A stretch of DNA of 64,000 nucleotides from Notospermus geniculatus (lineage: Eukaryota > Nemertea > Pilidiophora > Heteronemertea > Lineidae). Each line of letters opens with the position of its first letter. The first letter of the stretch is position 1. The position numbers were made by a program, and so were the translations under genes. Below the pieces are notes generated by a model. The model was given only the letters and a program-made list of their open reading frames with translations. It ran no database searches and was not told where the DNA came from. The DNA lies in the NCBI GenBank assembly GCA_002633025.1, contig NMRB01001156.1:116866-180865 (forward strand), read 5' to 3'. Shown here piece after piece: positions 21,419 to 33,865 of this stretch.

Positions 21419-23147
21419 CTGAGATTAACACTTCGATTTTTTTAATAATCGGGACAAAGCTTCTCCCCAGTCAATTACCCACAGCAGTGTGCCATCGATT
21501 GCGCTAACTACAGAGTTCTTGTCATTTTCTCTTTTATCTACGGCGTAATTGGCAGCTAAGAAACGCAAAGTTGCATTTTGCAGTTTCTAAAACAGCTTGT
21601 AGATTGGAATTCTTTTCGATGTTCCATAAACCACACGATGGAGGCAAACCTCGCCTGATTCCTACTGATCGCCATAAAGAGACAACCTGCTGATTTATAC
21701 CTCTTCGCCTCCTCTCATTTACATAGGGTCGTAGTTATCCTACCAAATAAATCACGGATTCGTGACTCGGAAATGCAGCTCCGCGGTCAAAGTTCCCCAG
21801 CAATTTACTCGTCATTTTTATCGTGGCGTAGAATGTTGCAATAATTTCTTATATTGGGCAGTAAATCCTGATATGGGTATCGAAGAGGATTTCATCCATT
21901 GTTCCTACACAGGACCATTCTCTGATAATATCACACAATGTTCTTTTTTATGACTCTGAAGTAAACGCCATACATCAACAATAGCTTTTAGTCAGAGGCA
22001 CCACGCTACTCATAAACTGGCTTCGGCAACATGTGAAGAGTATTCAGCCATTTTGTCAGTATTTGGAAATAAATCGGGGACAATGAAGATAGCCAACAAG
22101 CAAGTGTAAGGCAAATACTAGTAAATCCACGCTAAAACTGATTGTGCGTCAGCTAAACAGTGGGTTCAGACAGATATTTGTCCTGTTGCCAAGTGAAAGC
22201 AGGCGTATACTGGTTGTGAAATGCATTTATTCGTTCGGCTATTGTTTGCCTGCTGTGAATGGCAAATGAACAATAGTACTGACAAGCAGTGTGATTGGCT
22301 CCCCCCGCAATAACAACAGACTGCATTGGTTGGTTCAAAACAAACAATTAACAATTTCAATTGTTCTACATGTACCTCGCTTAGGACGTTGTGTAGTACA
22401 CGCAAGTTGTGTGATTGCTGCACAGACCGAGTGAGCCAACATCATTTGGAAATTGCACGATGGGCTGAAATCGGTAATCGTATATAGGGCTCCGCGACCG
22501 CACTACTTCCCTCGTTTACTGGTGCGATCGTCGGTGACTCTGAGACAAGTCCTACGCCACCACAGCTGTTCTGACCACTTCAAATTGATGAAGCACATTT
22601 CTTTGTGTTTTACACACAACAGACGATTATGGTTCTGAACGAAAAAAGTGCCCTTTACCGCAATCATAGACAGAAGAAATCCAATTTCTAGAACAGGTCC
22701 ATTGAATCCCATGGAGAACCCAACCCGGGGCAGTAACGCTTTTTATTGGATCCTCTCAACTGCCAATGAGATTTCATAAACCAAGCTAACAAGATATAGT
22801 AGATGAAAGCAGTGATTTTCTATCAGTTCACTCTGCCCCACTAGATATTGTTTGATTGAAGCTTCTATTGTTAGAATAGGGACTGATATTGGTTACTTCA
22901 GATACCTTTCCTCCCCGCCTCATCTGTCGGGTATGCTAACGAATTTATTAAGGCCTACTTGTGGCTGTTTCCTCAAGTCACCGTCGTCACCCACAATTCA
23001 AGCTGGTCTCCCCTGCAGGTACTCATCTCATTACGCCCAGTTCATCCCTGACCAGACAGCAGCATACAAAACACCAATATCCTCTGATAGGAATTAATTA
23101 CTGCAAGTCCCAAGCCAATTTTCTCCAGAGTCAAGCAATCAATGACC

Positions 23148-23468
23148 TCAGTACAGGGGTCCCAATTGATCGACTTCCAAAGTCGTCTTTCTGGGGTTTT
23201 CTGCAGCACCGTCCACAGGGTCCTCTTCCTTCGTCGTCAAGGTTGAATGCAGGCTTATTGAAGCAATGGGGGCGAGGTAGGCTTCTTTGACGACTGTTTG
23301 CCTTACCATTTCAGCTGCATGATCGATCACAGTTCTTCGTCTTCGGTCTAAGTGTTTGGAGGTCAAGGCACGCCCCACACTATCTATCTGTGGTATGATA
23401 ATAGCTATTGATGGGCCAGACGTGGCCATATTGATTGTAATAGAAGGGAAGGTGAGGGTGTTTGATTC
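23148..23468 (-). other. Candidate coding exon, minus strand (moderate)
   Basis: An open frame of 106 codons begins right after a good acceptor (CATTCGTCTTAG). By hand count about two thirds of codons (72 of 107 sense and stop-adjacent triplets) start with a purine, as in real coding sequence. The translation includes SIAIIIPQIDSVGRAL and a charged helical part with RRRRTVIDHAAEMVRQ. No family is recognised. The 3' end could be a stop codon or an unrecognised donor. Confidence 0.3.
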
Positions 23469-24332
23469 CTAAGACGAATGGTGGTTTCTGTGAGTTATGA
23501 AGCAGGATAATGATGTCTGCTGGAAATGAGATAGGACGACAGAAAGGAATCACAAAGCAATGTATGTGAAATAGCAATCACCAAGTATCAATATCTGATG
23601 TTCACGTTTCTTAGATGTCCGCTCGTCGTCTGTCTAACTTTACAGCGACAATATCGGCTGTCTTCTGCGATTATCGTGAAGAAGGTGGCAAAGTAAAGCT
23701 CTTGGGCCAACTTCTCGCGCAAGTTGGCTAACCAGTGTAATAACAAAGACGACACAGTTGCTAAATTCGAGCTGCCCCGATCCGATGTCGGCCATCAATG
23801 GCTCTTGGCCACACGAATGCTCACAAATACGTGAGAAAAGCTTCTTTTCAATCTGACCTCTTGGGATCCAACCTGCTCATGCCGATTTCCTTCTCCCCTA
23901 TCGAAAGATGTGAAGCATGCTCCAGCGTCATTTTTCTTCATAGTTTGGCTAATATCAGACGGAGAGCTAATTGATTCACGGCTCTCGCGTCTTGGGAATA
24001 GAAGCGGACTTAATGCGGGAGCCAGGACAACACCGCCGGCGTTACTTTCATGCCTGACTTGAATAACAACGCTTCGACACCATCACTGCGTATTTTTATG
24101 CTTGGGTAAGGAAATGTTGCTAGATATGTCTGTTCAGATCCCGTGTAATCTCTGTCGTAGGAAAAGCGGATAATGGCAATCGCCACGGAGGCTGAACGGG
24201 TCGGCGGTCACCGAAGCTTCGATGAGCGTCTGATTGATATGTCGTTGTGGCACGGCCCATTTGGGTTCAGGGGTTCTTTGGGGTTCATTGATTCTTCTCC
24301 TGTGCACAGTTCCGAGAGGTTTGGACGGCAGA

Positions 24333-24704
24333 TTAGAAGAAACAGGACGCTGTCCATATCATGATGCTCGTCTTGCGGACCGTGGGGTTCAGGTAGTCAA
24401 CCGTTATTCCGGAGGAGTTGATGAAACTTGGTCGCCACTTCGCTTGCTGAGCGACAATCTCGTTCTTTGGTATCCACACTGCAAGAATAACGATATCTAA
24501 GGTATACCGGTAACCGTATTTCTGGTCTGAAAGGATCAAGTGATGCGCTGAATAAGCTGCTGCTTGAGAAATGTTCCCCAGAAAGGATTCTGGAGAGGCT
24601 GGGGGAATAATATGATCTACCGTCACCACTGCGCTGTAGTAAAAAGATGCTTTATATAAAAGCTTCACATTACAATAGTCTCCCATATTGTTATTCGGTT
24701 GCTT
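24333..24704 (-). other. Candidate coding exon, minus strand (weak)
   Basis: Open for about 123 codons directly after a strong acceptor (TGTGCTTCACAG). The translation includes YYSAVVTVDHIIPPASPES and YTLDIVILAVWIPKNE. No domain is recognised and no consensus donor is seen before the stop. It may be a chance frame or one exon of an unknown gene shared with 23148-23468. Confidence 0.25.
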
Positions 24705-26964
24705 CTGTGAAGCACAGTGTTTTTCTTAATCTCCCCACAGGATCATCACAAATTCACATCGACATGGCTGATGTCACAAAATGGTAATTACGTAAATGTT
24801 TCGCTGGTGAATAAATTCGCCACAGGCAATGTTGTCAAATTCTCACAGATGCATCAGAAAATTTCCTCCCTGTCGAAGGAAGCTTTCTTTACTTCATTAG
24901 GCGTTCTCTGGGGATGAGAATATAATTAAATCTCCGTTAATTCGATTTCGCTTTTGAAGACGATCGATGATGTGTACTTTTTTCTCTTAATTTTGAGGGA
25001 GATATTGGATCCGATATGGCTCAAGGATTAGACAAACACGCCGCAGTCTTAGATGGATGAGCCGTGGTGTCTCATCAGGAAGCACAAGCGATGATTGGGG
25101 CCGGGTTACAGCTGATTAATCAGCGCCTACACTCTCTGAATATGGTACATGATCTATCGACGATTACAACCCCTCCATATTGTGGTTGATCTATGAAGAA
25201 GATAGGTAACTGATCAACTTCATCAACATTCGTTCGTCTTTTATGGTTAAACAATGCTCTCGACTTCTGTTGGGAGAATCATCGGCCGTCTTTTGTTTCC
25301 ATATACATTTGTATCTGGCTTCATCTCCGCATCCTATTCTGTTGCATGGTATACCAGCGTTCCTTTGTTTTCAGGCATAACAGCCTAGAACGTGACCATC
25401 TTTCTGATGTGTCTTCGTTGGTACTACAGGCGTAGAAATACAAAAGAAAACACTTCGTTCCCTTAAGCTTTTGCCTGTAACCGCCTACATATCGTTCGGC
25501 CACACTCCTATTCGGATATGGCTATCCGGTCGTGGGCATGGCTGGGACAACTTCATACCGGTTCCGCCGTATGATCAACGTACCGAGCGGCTAGGCTGCA
25601 TGCGATCTGTTACGGTGCATGCAGAACGGGCGAAATGACGTTTAAGGCGAACCGCAAAACAATTCTTGATACGGTGCACCAGCATCACTAAGACCTGAAA
25701 GTGTTACGGGGCTGGCTCTGTCCTGAGGGAGACCAGAGGATTCGTTTCTTTGTCGTTGACCTGATGTAGTTCGACCGTGCTCCGCTCCTCCGTTATGACA
25801 TCAACATTTCTCCTCCCTACACGTGTTTAATACCGACGATTTACTGATGAGTGTCTGTTTGCAGAATCTTCCGTTTCTACACGTTGCCAAGCAAACATTG
25901 AAACGAGATGATACTTGGTTGGAATAGAATATTCTGAATTGTGTAAATTCCAATAGAGATGGTCTTGTTATACCCGAGCTCTGATGTCCCAGACGTCGTT
26001 ACAATCGTATTGAATTCATTCGTTAGAACCCCATGACACTAACTTTAGAAATAAATGTATCTATATCATCGTCGTCAACATACGGTTACGAACTAACTGG
26101 CTGATCGGTAAAACTACAGTCATGAACATTTTACGAAGAACTGAAATTTCTTGATTGGTTTTCAAACTTGATTCCAAGACAAAGATCCATTGACCTTTCT
26201 GAGCCATTGGCGAGGTCGACAACTTTCGAATTCGTAATAATAGCCAGTTTATTGAGGCTTTTCTTGTGAAATCCGACGGATTTACCCCGAGCCGTTCAGG
26301 ATATGAAGGGAATCCTCCGTTTGAATGAAGATTTTTCAGTAGCGATTTCGCAAATCATCCTGCATGGTAACGGTTTCTTGTCGTCTCTTCGTTCGTCCTC
26401 TCTGGTACGCAGGGATTAGCAATGGGCCAGGAAATGTACGCACGCATGGCAATTACGATTCTCTCTCCCATACTACACGTAGAGCGATAATTAAGAAGTC
26501 AGTGTCCGAGTCCAAACATGTCTTTGCCGCCGCTACCTGTAAAGCGTTGTATCTAGGGACTATCACCGGCCGAGAAAAAACACAGACAATTGTTTCTCGC
26601 GAACGAGACGTAATCCAGGGACTGTCCTGATAGGATCTTCAGCTCGTCCAGCAGGGTGATTGATGAGATTGAGTCGCGGAGGAGATTGGCACAGGACAGG
26701 CTCATGGCGAATCAGACATTATGAGGTTCTGATCCGAATGAATCTCCGCTGTTAACTTCTGTTCTTTCATCAATCATTCCCCGTCTGTAAAATCAAGTTA
26801 TCATCGAGGAAGTGGAATACGCTTTCAACATCTAGGATGTATCTTCGCATCATTATATACTCTTCGTTCTTCCGTTATGTCTGGATGACGGCTAAAGCCA
26901 TCAGACAAGCCAATGGAATGCAATTTATCAAGCCAGATCTCAACCAACAGCCACGCTACATGCT

Positions 26965-27419
26965 CAATTGCTGATATTCATAAAAGCTAGCAAATGCTTT
27001 TCCTTCAAGTTTTGTAGTACATTTACATTGGTACGGTGGCCCAAACATGCCATGTATATATTTTTGTCCACATTAAAATATTCTGAACATTATTGTATTT
27101 TTTCTCGAATTTCCACCCGGGTGGAAAGTATTTTCACCCGGGTGGAAAGTATTTTCACCCGGGTGGAAAGTCTTTTCACCCGGGTGGAAAGTCTTTCCAC
27201 CCGGGTGAGAATACTTTCCACCCGGGTGAAAATACTTTCCACCCGGGTGGAAATACTTTCCACCCGGGTGGAAATTCGAGAAAAAATACAATAATGTTCA
27301 GAATATTTTAATGTGGACAAAAATATATACATGGCATGTTTGGGCCACCGTACATTGGACCTCGCTGTGCAAATCTTAAGGAAAAGCATTTTGCTACCTT
27401 TTATAAATACCAACCATTG
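26965..27419. mobile_element. Foldback element filled with 21-bp CCACCCGGGTGG palindromic units
   Basis: The inverted arms run from about 26965-27116 and 27274-27419, with TACGGTGGCCCAAACATGCC and its inverse well conserved. The centre is eight CCCGGG-centred units of 21 bp (CACCCGGGTGG plus AAAGTATTTT). The spacer orientation flips halfway, so the whole element is one large palindrome. There is no transposase. Elements with similar TACGGT(G/C)GCCC ends and different unit arrays lie at 55370 and 60780. Confidence 0.85.
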
Positions 27420-28509
27420 TGTTGATTTTTGCCGATATATCGCCTCACAAAACGATGTCGCCGATTAGTCTACGCAAACACGGACTCTCACCCCGGTCAG
27501 CGTCTCTTAATTGCATTATTTTCATCACGGCTTATGTGTAGCTTGACGTCAAGGTGTATCTTTCTTTATCAAGTTCTGTTAAGGTAGCACATCATTGTGA
27601 TAAATAGAGAGAATCCTAACTCTCTGCTTTCAAAGCGACAGTTCACATTTCGACGGCTCATCGTTCTCCCGAGCGACCCGGCTGATACAATCACTTGACA
27701 GCTTGTAGATGCAACATAGCGCTGTTTCCTCCCCGGGAGTGTTTTATTGATTCGACACTTCGTCGGATGAGACGATTTTTAACATGAAATAGAGAACTCC
27801 ATTATCTCGTGGAGATCGTCAATACTTAAAGGGAGCTGATGAGCTAAACACTGTAAAACGTCTAGATACGATGGCAAACTCTTGCACGGATCAATCAAAT
27901 GAAGTATATGAAATACTTGTTTGGCTGCTAGGCTACACGTCGTCCGGATTAATATTCCCAGACTCCGCAAATTCTTCCAAAACATGTCGTCTGCTTGTTA
28001 AAGGAAATGAATGAAGTTCACAATTTCGTCTCAAGCTGTTTTTGTCTCATTATTCTTGGTGCACGCCAAGTAGCTAAAGTATGAAAACCAAATAACTTGT
28101 TACTATATATTACCAGCTTTATGTTGGATTAATACGTGCCGGGGCAAAGCTTCTCATAATAAATTCGTACACAGCCTAACGATGTAGCAATGTTTGGGTG
28201 ATAGAAAATTTGCTCTGTCAGTGAGATTAGTGGGTTTGGCAAGCAATAGACATTCAACAGAGAGACTGCTAATGACAAGGCTTCGGATCGTAGTAATTTG
28301 ATATATGATTATGAGGTTTTCCTGTGTTTACTCCGAGCTCCGGGTGTCCGGTGTCGATGCTTGAGCTACTCTAGGTAATTAGTTTGGGTTAATTGATATC
28401 CTTAATACGCGAGTTCCAAGATGAACGTATCGGATAGATTGAGCGATTGCGTGCAATAAGAATTGTATACTTTGTATGTCTTATTTTGACTAACGTGTTG
28501 TTCTTCATT
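27420..28509. other. Stretch without recognisable gene
   Basis: A short minus-strand open frame at 27779-27985 is helical in character and follows an AG, but it has no family match I know. Nothing else stands out. Confidence 0.45.
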
Positions 28510-28733
28510 ATCATCAATGCCATCACCATCACCATTACCATCACCATCACCATCACCATCGCCATCGCCATCAGCACCATCGCCCTCACCATCCCCATCA
28601 GCATCGCCATCCTCATCCCCATCCCCATCTCCATCGTCGTCATCGCCATCACTATCACCCTCATCACCACCAGCGCCATCATCACCATCACCATCGCCAT
28701 TATCTCCATCACCATTACCATTGCCACCACCAT
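28510..28733. repeat. CCATCA-type microsatellite
   Basis: About 220 bp of degenerate CATCAC/CATCGC hexamers (CAT, CAC and CGC triplets). It creates long artificial open frames on both strands that should not be read as proteins. Confidence 0.95.
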
Positions 28734-31700
28734 AGTTCCGTCATTCGTAGTTCACCAAACCCCCTCTTTCAGTTTATATCAGTTGGTGGCCGATCCAATA
28801 TCTTTCCCACTATGGACCAGAGAACACGGGAATGGATCAAGTATCATAAGAAACAGGACTGGTATGTTGTCTGCCCAATAACGGCCAATCATTGCCATGT
28901 CCCGTCAACTCGGATTACGATTGATATTTCATCCCCAGTTCATTACGGGGAGTCATGCCTGCTCTGGACATGCGAGACACGCCAATGGAATGAATTACCC
29001 TTCGTAAAATACCATACATCTCACAGCACGGTACGTCCTGGTGCTGATGATGCTGAATGAAATAAACGACCACATTGGGAAACCAATTATGATTCGGTGT
29101 ATTGATATTGTGGTGCGTGCGATGGAAGGGCCGGGATGACTACTAATGCCAGTAACAAAGATTTCATACTCACCAACTCACAGCGCAACATGTGCTTTTT
29201 ATCATGAGGGCTAGGGTCCACTGGTCAAATCTGTGGTGTACGCAATCGATCGGTCCTAGCTTCGTTTCCTTCAGTTTCGTGCCGAGTAACTAACCTCACT
29301 GGTTCTTGATTCAAACCTGGAGGTTATTGATGTGAATGATAAAAATCACGTGAAACGCATAAAGGATTTGCCCATTTAAAAAGGCGAGGTCATGTTTTGC
29401 GAAAGCCGACTTCCGATACCATATCACTTGTTGCTTTCCGCTTGAGATACGGATGATAACCATGTCATCCAGGCTGAAGCTGATCGCCATCTGATAAGAT
29501 TTATTTTGACTGTTCTAAAAAAACACCACCACTGAAGTCGTACGCCGAGTTCGCCAATCAACAATGATTGACGTCTGTGTGGAAAAACAATTATCGTGAT
29601 AGCTGCTTTTCCGCTATGGAAGAAATTCACTGGGGTTTTCTCCGGTGGCAGAGATGTCCTTGTCGACAACAACACTGGTGAGCTCTTTCGTAGATGACAC
29701 ATAGCAGCTGTCTCGCAAGAGCTCTCTCGTAGCAGACACTTAGCAGCTGTCTCGTAGCTGCCTCTCTGAGAACGTCTTGATGTTTTTGTACGCTGGCTGT
29801 GGCTGTGGGACCATGAATAATCACAGAAACATTTCTTTGATATCTAATGGTGAAACCTTCGCCTGTCTTATTGTCAACATTGATTTGTCGGTTCAGTAAT
29901 GGACGGTTGGACACAAAGTCACTGAATCTGACAGACCTCTAGATCGATTACTTGACGTATATTATGGATTGTCATGACTACTCGTTACAAAGTTCCCTGT
30001 CATATTAGTGGTCAGTGTAATAAACGTGTAGAGACAGTGCCTATTACGGAAATGGCCATCGAAATGATTGACATCTGTCGACGTAAGATGGATTTATCGT
30101 CATGTGACACAGTTACGGCCGACGATTGAACCTTAGAATGGAATCGCCCAAATGGACGGGAGTTCAGAAGTCAGAGCATATTACATGAGCAGCCTCGACA
30201 CTGAAAACTCAGCTCAGCCCTGCCCTGCAAGCATAAAAGGAAGAAATCCAGCCTAGATCTTGGTTACCTTGGTCATGGAGATGTGTCTCACTCCTTACTC
30301 TTGACTATGGCCAACTCTGTAGTCTACTTTATAGTGGTGCAAAAAGGACCCACACATGCTCCCTGCCACTGATCTTGCTGAGATACGCCTAGCTAAAATA
30401 GGAGGGCAGAGCGAAGAACTGCTAGCAGTTTTGATGTTTACCGCCGAATGGATCATCTATGTCGAGTTGACAACGGTGATCTGTCATTATTGTCGATTGT
30501 ACTCGTGATAACGTCATTGGCCGCAAGCTTAATCCACGTTCTGGTCTTTAATCCCATTCACCATGAAAGCTTTACGCGTAATTGAACGAATAATCAGCCC
30601 TCGCCATCATGAATATACAGCAATAGACATTTCATCCTCGTACGTCATTCATTACTTACGAAAAAAGCCGAAATTTGACGAGGCACAAGAAGCATGTTGT
30701 GGCATGACAGACATGGCGTCTATAATGTCATCAGGTTTTTTTCTCACCCTTGATATTGCGGACACGTTACGAGATTAATCAATTCGCCTTTGCCGTGTTT
30801 ATGGGGGAGGCGAGAAAGAAATTAACATGGCGTCGATCTTGTTGATGAAGATGCTGCTGTTAGTTTTTTCCTTCATCGTGGACAGAAAACCAATTTTAAG
30901 ATTAGAGCAGACTGCATTGAAGGCCATATTGAAGATATTTGCAGTTCATGAGGAAACAAGATTGAAATTTTCAAATGCGGTTGTCATGAAGGTTTTGGCA
31001 GAGCCAACGTTGTCAGTGATTCCTTGTAAAATGGAACGGTGGCTAACATTGGTCGCTGCGTCTGTTGATAGTTAAAGACTCAATGATTTCCATTGTTGGA
31101 GCGATTTTTGACAACAAGTGCTTTCTACATGTGGATGGAAGAGAAAACTATTGTGGCGAATTCATTTAGGCCTATTGCACATTCATAATGAATGAATTCA
31201 GACATGTGATGTTGGTTGTCAGTATTGTTCAGTTTTGTTGTCTATTGTTTCTTCGAAGACAGATCATTATGAATATGTTCATGAATGAAACACTGGAACA
31301 TGGGGGAAAACATTGTTTCACACGAAATCACTTATGCTCGGGCAAGGCCATAATGAAAAGAAGCAATCAATCTCGGCCTACTTATGTCTAGCACCGACCC
31401 CAGTGTATGTCTGGTGTGCATTCGGGCCCACTTGTGTGTAACACGCCCAGTGCATATGTCTGTGTACATTACTTGTGTCTCATGAGAACATTTACAGAGA
31501 AAAGTCACAATCTGGACTCATCGGAAAGAAACAATGGGAACGACTGAGATTCAAATCCTGTATTTGACCCCCTTTCTTCAGCCGTCTCTCTGGACGCTTG
31601 CATAACCCGAGTCATTATATTGAAATATTCCAACAGGCGAGCCATAGGGTAATAGAGACACTAGATTGTCTCCTCTGGGTCCAGATTGCATCCGCACATC

Positions 31701-33656
31701 CTGATGGCTCCCGGCGTTTATGCATGAGAAATGAATAAGCTATTAGAGACATGGCTTAAGGTTACCAGTTGAGCTTACCAGCGTCCAATGTCATCATTTC
31801 CTGACCAATAGCTTCACATCCTAGGGGCGTTTAACACATTCAACATCATTTTTTCACGAAAGTGTATAAATCGTATAAAAATCATAGCATTATTTTTCTG
31901 TATCCTTGAGTAAAACATTGAAATGAAGAGGAAATTGGCTTTGAACAGTCGCCGGTTTCATCGGGATGTCTTGACCTGTCCACCGAGCAACTTCCTTCAA
32001 CTTCGCCTACTAACCACGCCAATGTAACAGCATTTGCTCATGCAAGACACACGTAACCAATAGACATGATAGAATAAAGTGTTTGCACCGACGAATGACT
32101 GTACGTGTTTTCAATCATCTCGAAGACGTCAATCGTGTCGAGAGAAACCCTGCCTCTGGCGGGAGACGCTCCTGTTTCATTACCGCTAGGCACCCATGTG
32201 GTTCCGCTGCTCAGTAAGGAAATAATGCTATCAGATATCGAGTGCACGGCCTGCGGAATCCATTTCCTGTACAGTCCAGCCCTGAGGGATACACCAAAAC
32301 TATAGATGAACCGCGTTAGACAGCTGATGCTTTCATAATCCTATTAAAAGGCAGTATTTGTTTATTGATGAGAAAATAACTTCCGAAATACAAACTGAGA
32401 TGCATTTTCAGCGTCGAGAACCAATTTGACATCACGGATCATGAAATGGTTTTTCCCTGTTTTCTGTATCTGCACCCCTCTGCACTTCATGACTTTGACA
32501 AGCAATCTCATCATGGCACTACCATTCGCAGTGATCAGTGGAAATGCTGGTTCCGTCCGTTACCCTAAAAATGCGGTGACGAAGGAGCGAACGCTAAGAA
32601 CCCCTGATATTCTCAGAATGGGTCTCGCTTATCTCTTTTTGGTGCTACCGAGCCTACCGCTATCTTCACTCCAGTATTTACATTCTTACTGGAATAGAAT
32701 TCACCCCCGGTCATCTTCAGATAACGTCATAAAATAACTGATCAATACACTTGCTGCATTATGTTCTGGTAGAGTGGATGATTATCCCAGCCCCGGGAAA
32801 GCTTTGTTCGATTTTCGATATCAGCACTTCGATTTTTCGAACTGTTCACTTGTTCGTGTCACCATCGTATATAGCCAATCTTGGCCGTCCTCTGTGAGTG
32901 TGACAGGCTGGTCTGACCGAATCCCCGTTGTGTCCAACACTCTGAGAGCAGTCCGGAAGGTGAATGACCGTCGACCTTGGTAGTTAAAGACGAATGTCTC
33001 TGTGTCCAAGATATATCGATTACCAAGGAGAACATGTTGACAAACGTTCATGCAGTGTCTCCGACATTGCATGACATGCACTCATCTCAATGTGTACGTG
33101 CTACGTAATGCATTTTGAGCACCTACACCGCTCGTCGATCTTTATATCGAGCTGTCCTGCTCAACTGAAGACAGATAGAAACAGCTCGCCAACAACCGAC
33201 GAAATCCCATCCATGCTATTTCCCGGTGGCGTTGATTGCTCTTTAGTTTCGTCCTGACACCCTGGGGCAAATTGCATACTTATGCTCCTGGGGCTTGATT
33301 GCATTTTTTCCGCCGTGACTGAGTTTGAATTGAGATTGTTTGCCTGAGGCAGACTTCCCTAAGACGTCATCCCTTCGTCGTAAGGACAGAGCTAATGGAC
33401 AAACGATTTGTATTACCCATCAAAGCATCGATCTTTAAACTTAATCCTTGTCCTCCGTTATTTTGAATTCACGTCCATTTGCTGGCGGTATACATAAATA
33501 ATCATGTACACTTGTACTCGGTCGTCAGCACTAATGATCGGTGAATGGTCGTTTTTAGAGAAGAAAATGACGAGAATTCTGAGAGAAACATACATGTACT
33601 TAAATTCTTTGCGGGGGTGCTTTCAGAAATCGTACAAAAAAAGAACTTTGAGGCCA
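28734..33656. other. Gene-poor stretch
   Basis: I cannot support a gene. Minus-strand frames at 29627-29914, 32038-32305 and 32821-33081 and a plus-strand frame at 32426-32737 look protein-like in parts but lack convincing donor sites and recognisable domains. No transposon ends seen. Confidence 0.4.
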
Positions 33657-33764
33657 GGGGCCATATGCATAAAACATCTTAAGTGTAAAATTTCCCTTAT
33701 GTTTTGTTTGGAACAATAGTTTAAGGGAAATTTTACACTTAAGATGTTTTATGCATACGGCCCC
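33657..33764. mobile_element. Palindromic MITE, GGGGCC-ATATGCATAAAA type
   Basis: A near-perfect hairpin of 108 bp: GGGGCCATATGCATAAAAC at the left mirrors GTTTTATGCATACGGCCCC at the right, with TAAGTGTAAAATTTCCCTTA arms. Same family as 11415-11770 and 37735-37826. Confidence 0.8.
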
Positions 33765-33865
33765 AGTATTTTAGAATGCTCCTCAATGTAAAGGTGGAGT
33801 TCCTCAAGGCTATTGTTCTCGGTCCGAACTCCTTCACGTTGATGAGCATTCTAAAATATGGGCCT
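33761..33865. repeat. Second inverted repeat abutting the MITE
   Basis: TATTTTAGAATGCTC at the left is mirrored by GAGCATTCTAAAATA at the right, with GGAGTT/AACTCC inside. It shares the GGCCCC boundary with the preceding MITE, so the two are adjacent or nested. Confidence 0.65.

Larger units (their letters stand above)
20996..26964. other. Long gene-poor stretch, possible scattered exons
   Basis: No recognisable gene. Three minus-strand open stretches have good splice acceptors and are listed separately at low confidence. No transposon ends were recognised. Sequence composition is even. Confidence 0.35.

Noticed and set aside
27117-27273. Regularly spaced palindromic repeats resembling a CRISPR array
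   Set aside because: Spacers are not unique, units are contiguous at 21 bp, and the context is an animal genome with a symmetric foldback structure.
27073-27413. Open frames on both strands with repeating TRVES and FHPGGK residues
   Set aside because: They are by-products of the 21-bp palindromic array, whose period is a multiple of three; the same protein-like repeat appears on both strands.
28389-28881. Long frames of alternating Ile/Thr, Ser/Pro or Met/Val
   Set aside because: Pure translation of the CCATCA microsatellite in several frames.
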